Source: an uncultured Collinsella sp. (lineage in GTDB: Bacteria; Actinomycetota; Coriobacteriia; Coriobacteriales; Coriobacteriaceae). From it: a stretch of DNA of 7,523 nt. This document shows, in pieces, positions 7,101-7,523 of this stretch. A model generated the notes under the pieces. The model worked only from the letters and a program-made list of their open reading frames with translations, had not been told where the DNA came from and searched no databases. The DNA lies in NCBI GenBank assembly GCA_900552155.1, contig URYU01000085.1:1-7523 (forward strand), in the 5' to 3' direction. The position numbers were made by a program, and so were the translations under genes. Every line of letters begins with the position of its first letter. Position 1 is the stretch's first letter.

Positions 7101-7523
7101 AGCGACAATATTGCAGTTCGCTCTTCGATGCTCACGGACGAACCAAGAGGATTTCCATCGAGCTTGAAGCTGCTTTGGTCAAAGTCCAGGTAGTCGCCGA
7201 GCGTATCGATCAGCTTTACATCCGTTGCGTGCGACGTAACACTCAGAATAATAGTCCAAGTTATCTTGGCAATTCCAGTACTGCTATCCTGAGAAAAGAT
7301 ACCCGATTTACTTCCCTCAACTGCGCCATCTTGAATCTTAATCGGCACAGCTTCGCCAACGCCTGGAAATTTCAGTTCGGCTTTTTTGCCGTCATCTACA
7401 TCTTTGTCTTTGAGCGTAAACTCGAAATTGATCCGCACATAGAGCGAAGAGGGATGGCCGCTGAGATAGCTGTCATCGTAATTAAAAACGAACTTGTTAT
7501 CCTTTATGTACCAAGTTCCCATC
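4169..7523 (-). CDS. Large pilus tip adhesin / ancillary pilin, 5' end outside window
   Basis: This is a cell-wall-anchored multidomain surface protein, probably the adhesive tip of the pilus whose shaft gene follows. At least 1117 residues are visible; the N-terminus and signal peptide lie beyond 7523, and the ATG at 7522 is only an internal Met. Numbering from that Met: 1-66, end of a beta-rich domain resembling N-terminal adhesive domains; about 70-795, five tandem CnaA/FimA-D2-like modules, each with a lysine, an aspartate in a xDxL/M motif and an asparagine near its end (K72/D106/N173, K204/D236/N308, K339/D377/N466, K494/D558/N652, K679/D714/N790); 822-954, a SpaA-like CnaB domain with K827, E-box YCLEETTAPPGY (895-906, E899) and D952; 955-1072, a Spy0128-like pilin isopeptide domain with K965, E1018 and N1070; LPEAG (1076-1080), a hydrophobic segment (about 1083-1101) and a basic tail. 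LPEAG has Ala where Thr is usual. The 5' two-thirds are visibly more AT-rich than the 3' end and the pilin gene. The ligand is unknown. Confidence 0.88.
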   Translation of the reverse strand, partial: MGTWYIKDNKFVFNYDDSYLSGHPSSLYVRINFEFTLKDKDVDDGKKAELKFPGVGEAVPIKIQDGAVEGSKSGIFSQDSSTGIAKITWTIILSVTSHATDVKLIDTLGDYLDFDQSSFKLDGNPLGSSVSIEERTAILSLGNLSQGDHTVTYETTVSKNLSLSNGTPTQGRNSVQATWGKANPQQSLTINGVSEPFQYDMIQKGAGSGTSSVITWKVVLNRGSLKADMSGYAFTDKLDGKQDYIGNYKVYKGETADEKQKIDERTLSESGDSFSYTFNPKEGDRYATYCIVYQTKLKDEKSYEKVSNTASVKKEGSDQPSGESTAYYNRPWTGKTIRKTLLNPDEASRTGKATWQLRVELRDYVNAKNPTSVLIKDTMLAAWKQTMGPDTSDGPSHVITIGDTKLDQGPDWKFEGGADLSQKSNQHNCNIRITNMDKVKKALDKDPEVVITYKTVTDALPGWYSNFASVDGFSGYSDFVFYYVEGEAEPSVEKSVKINEDGSQARWDEAFDWKPVDGSNDKGAWIVDWTVYVNRVKTPADESYGAGKLNGKDVVVKDELPDGMSYIPCSAKYSLYSNPYETAVPGREWEHEREKTEASGVLLTPAVDRREVTFSIPTEKLSNNTGYVKLTYATAVKRSVVDTSKNLGELTNSASASSDNKDFKAGSDTVQIKNDVLSKTGASVSNSKRIHYTIFVNESALDLKDGTDYLDLYDVMDSKCTFIPSSLSVSERDNGEWRVLTKEKYRTALDLFVGGAGKQQRLTLRLPDEKYLKVEYEVLSGESGTVSLSNEAQLEGIAGGYVKHEREYDIDAGASGGGTGHGIVVHKVDEKDVTAPLADATFTLYAIDMDKAQDSAGVEGAKTFFSDGTTGPDGSVTFGTSSGTSSGAMASCKLYCLEETTAPPGYRAAQPTWILLKGSADDGQYEQAMNTAKSLLGANTEITSDAEIWVYDAPLEGKATIKAKKVLKGGTFREGQFSFALKDAEGKVLQTVTNNDKGNVSFDVKYNKAGTYTYTISEVEPEGAVDHVKDHITYDRTVYNVTVKVTNGTDQLNVVVTYGKGSQDPPTFTNKYSTTLPEAGGAGLTMTYLAGASLLCFAATWMHARRHRDQDRGGRRE
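4182..4188 (-). promoter_or_regulatory. Ribosome binding site deciding the GTG start of the major pilin
   Basis: On the - strand GAGGTGG lies just ahead of the GTG at 4176, with the GAGG core 8 bases away. It is an excellent match to the anti-Shine-Dalgarno sequence. It lies inside the last codons of the adhesin gene, as expected for translational coupling, and it sets the start at a residue directly before a basic signal-peptide n-region. Confidence 0.75.
4864..4887 (-). repeat. In-frame 12-bp tandem duplication in the adhesin gene
   Basis: CCGAACTCGTTC occurs twice in tandem on the + strand (4864-4875 and 4876-4887). On the coding strand it gives the peptide GTSSGTSS in a loop of the SpaA-like domain, just before the E-box strand. 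Being 12 bases long it keeps the frame, and copy number could vary between strains without harming the protein. Confidence 0.6.

Noticed and set aside
7520..7522. ATG at 7522 as the start of the adhesin
   Set aside because: No signal peptide follows, and the sequence begins in the middle of a beta-rich domain. It is three bases from the window edge, so the gene is cut off.

Overview
The window looks like a chromosomal piece of a GC-rich Gram-positive actinobacterium. The best guess is a gut Coriobacteriia such as Collinsella. The guess rests on high-GC coding sequence, cell-wall sorting signals of the LPxTG type, and cysteine-containing isopeptide pilins; no taxonomic marker gene is present.

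Left part (1-2311, + strand): a gene-free leader (1-416) carries a T-tract terminator, a second strong terminator, and two further perfect hairpins. It is followed by a TRIC/UPF0126-type small membrane protein (417-1058). After a short gap with an 8-bp inverted repeat comes an exported protein (1166-2311) with a bactofilin-like beta-repeat region outside the membrane and several C-terminal membrane segments. A convergent intergenic region (2312-2532) then holds overlapping hairpins of a REP-like repeat and a strong terminator shared by both sides.

Right part (2533-7523, - strand): a two-gene sortase-dependent pilus operon. The upstream gene (4169 to beyond 7523, 5' end cut off) encodes a very large tip adhesin or ancillary pilin. 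It has five tandem CnaA/FimA-D2-like modules, a SpaA-like CnaB domain, a Spy0128-like pilin domain and an LPEAG sorting signal. Its stop overlaps by 8 bases the GTG start of the downstream gene (2533-4176), a FimA/SpaA-type major pilin with a KPK pilin motif, an E-box and an MPSTG sorting signal. The adhesin would cap a fibre built from the major pilin. No pilus sortase follows the major pilin, so the polymerising enzyme must be upstream of this window or elsewhere.

I do not see a wholly new system. The points most worth checking are the K/D/N triads readable in all five adhesin modules, the probable Lys-Asp bond in its SpaA domain, the two unlike non-canonical sorting motifs with no adjacent sortase, the base-composition break within the adhesin gene, and the alternative-pairing hairpin clusters in both intergenic regions.
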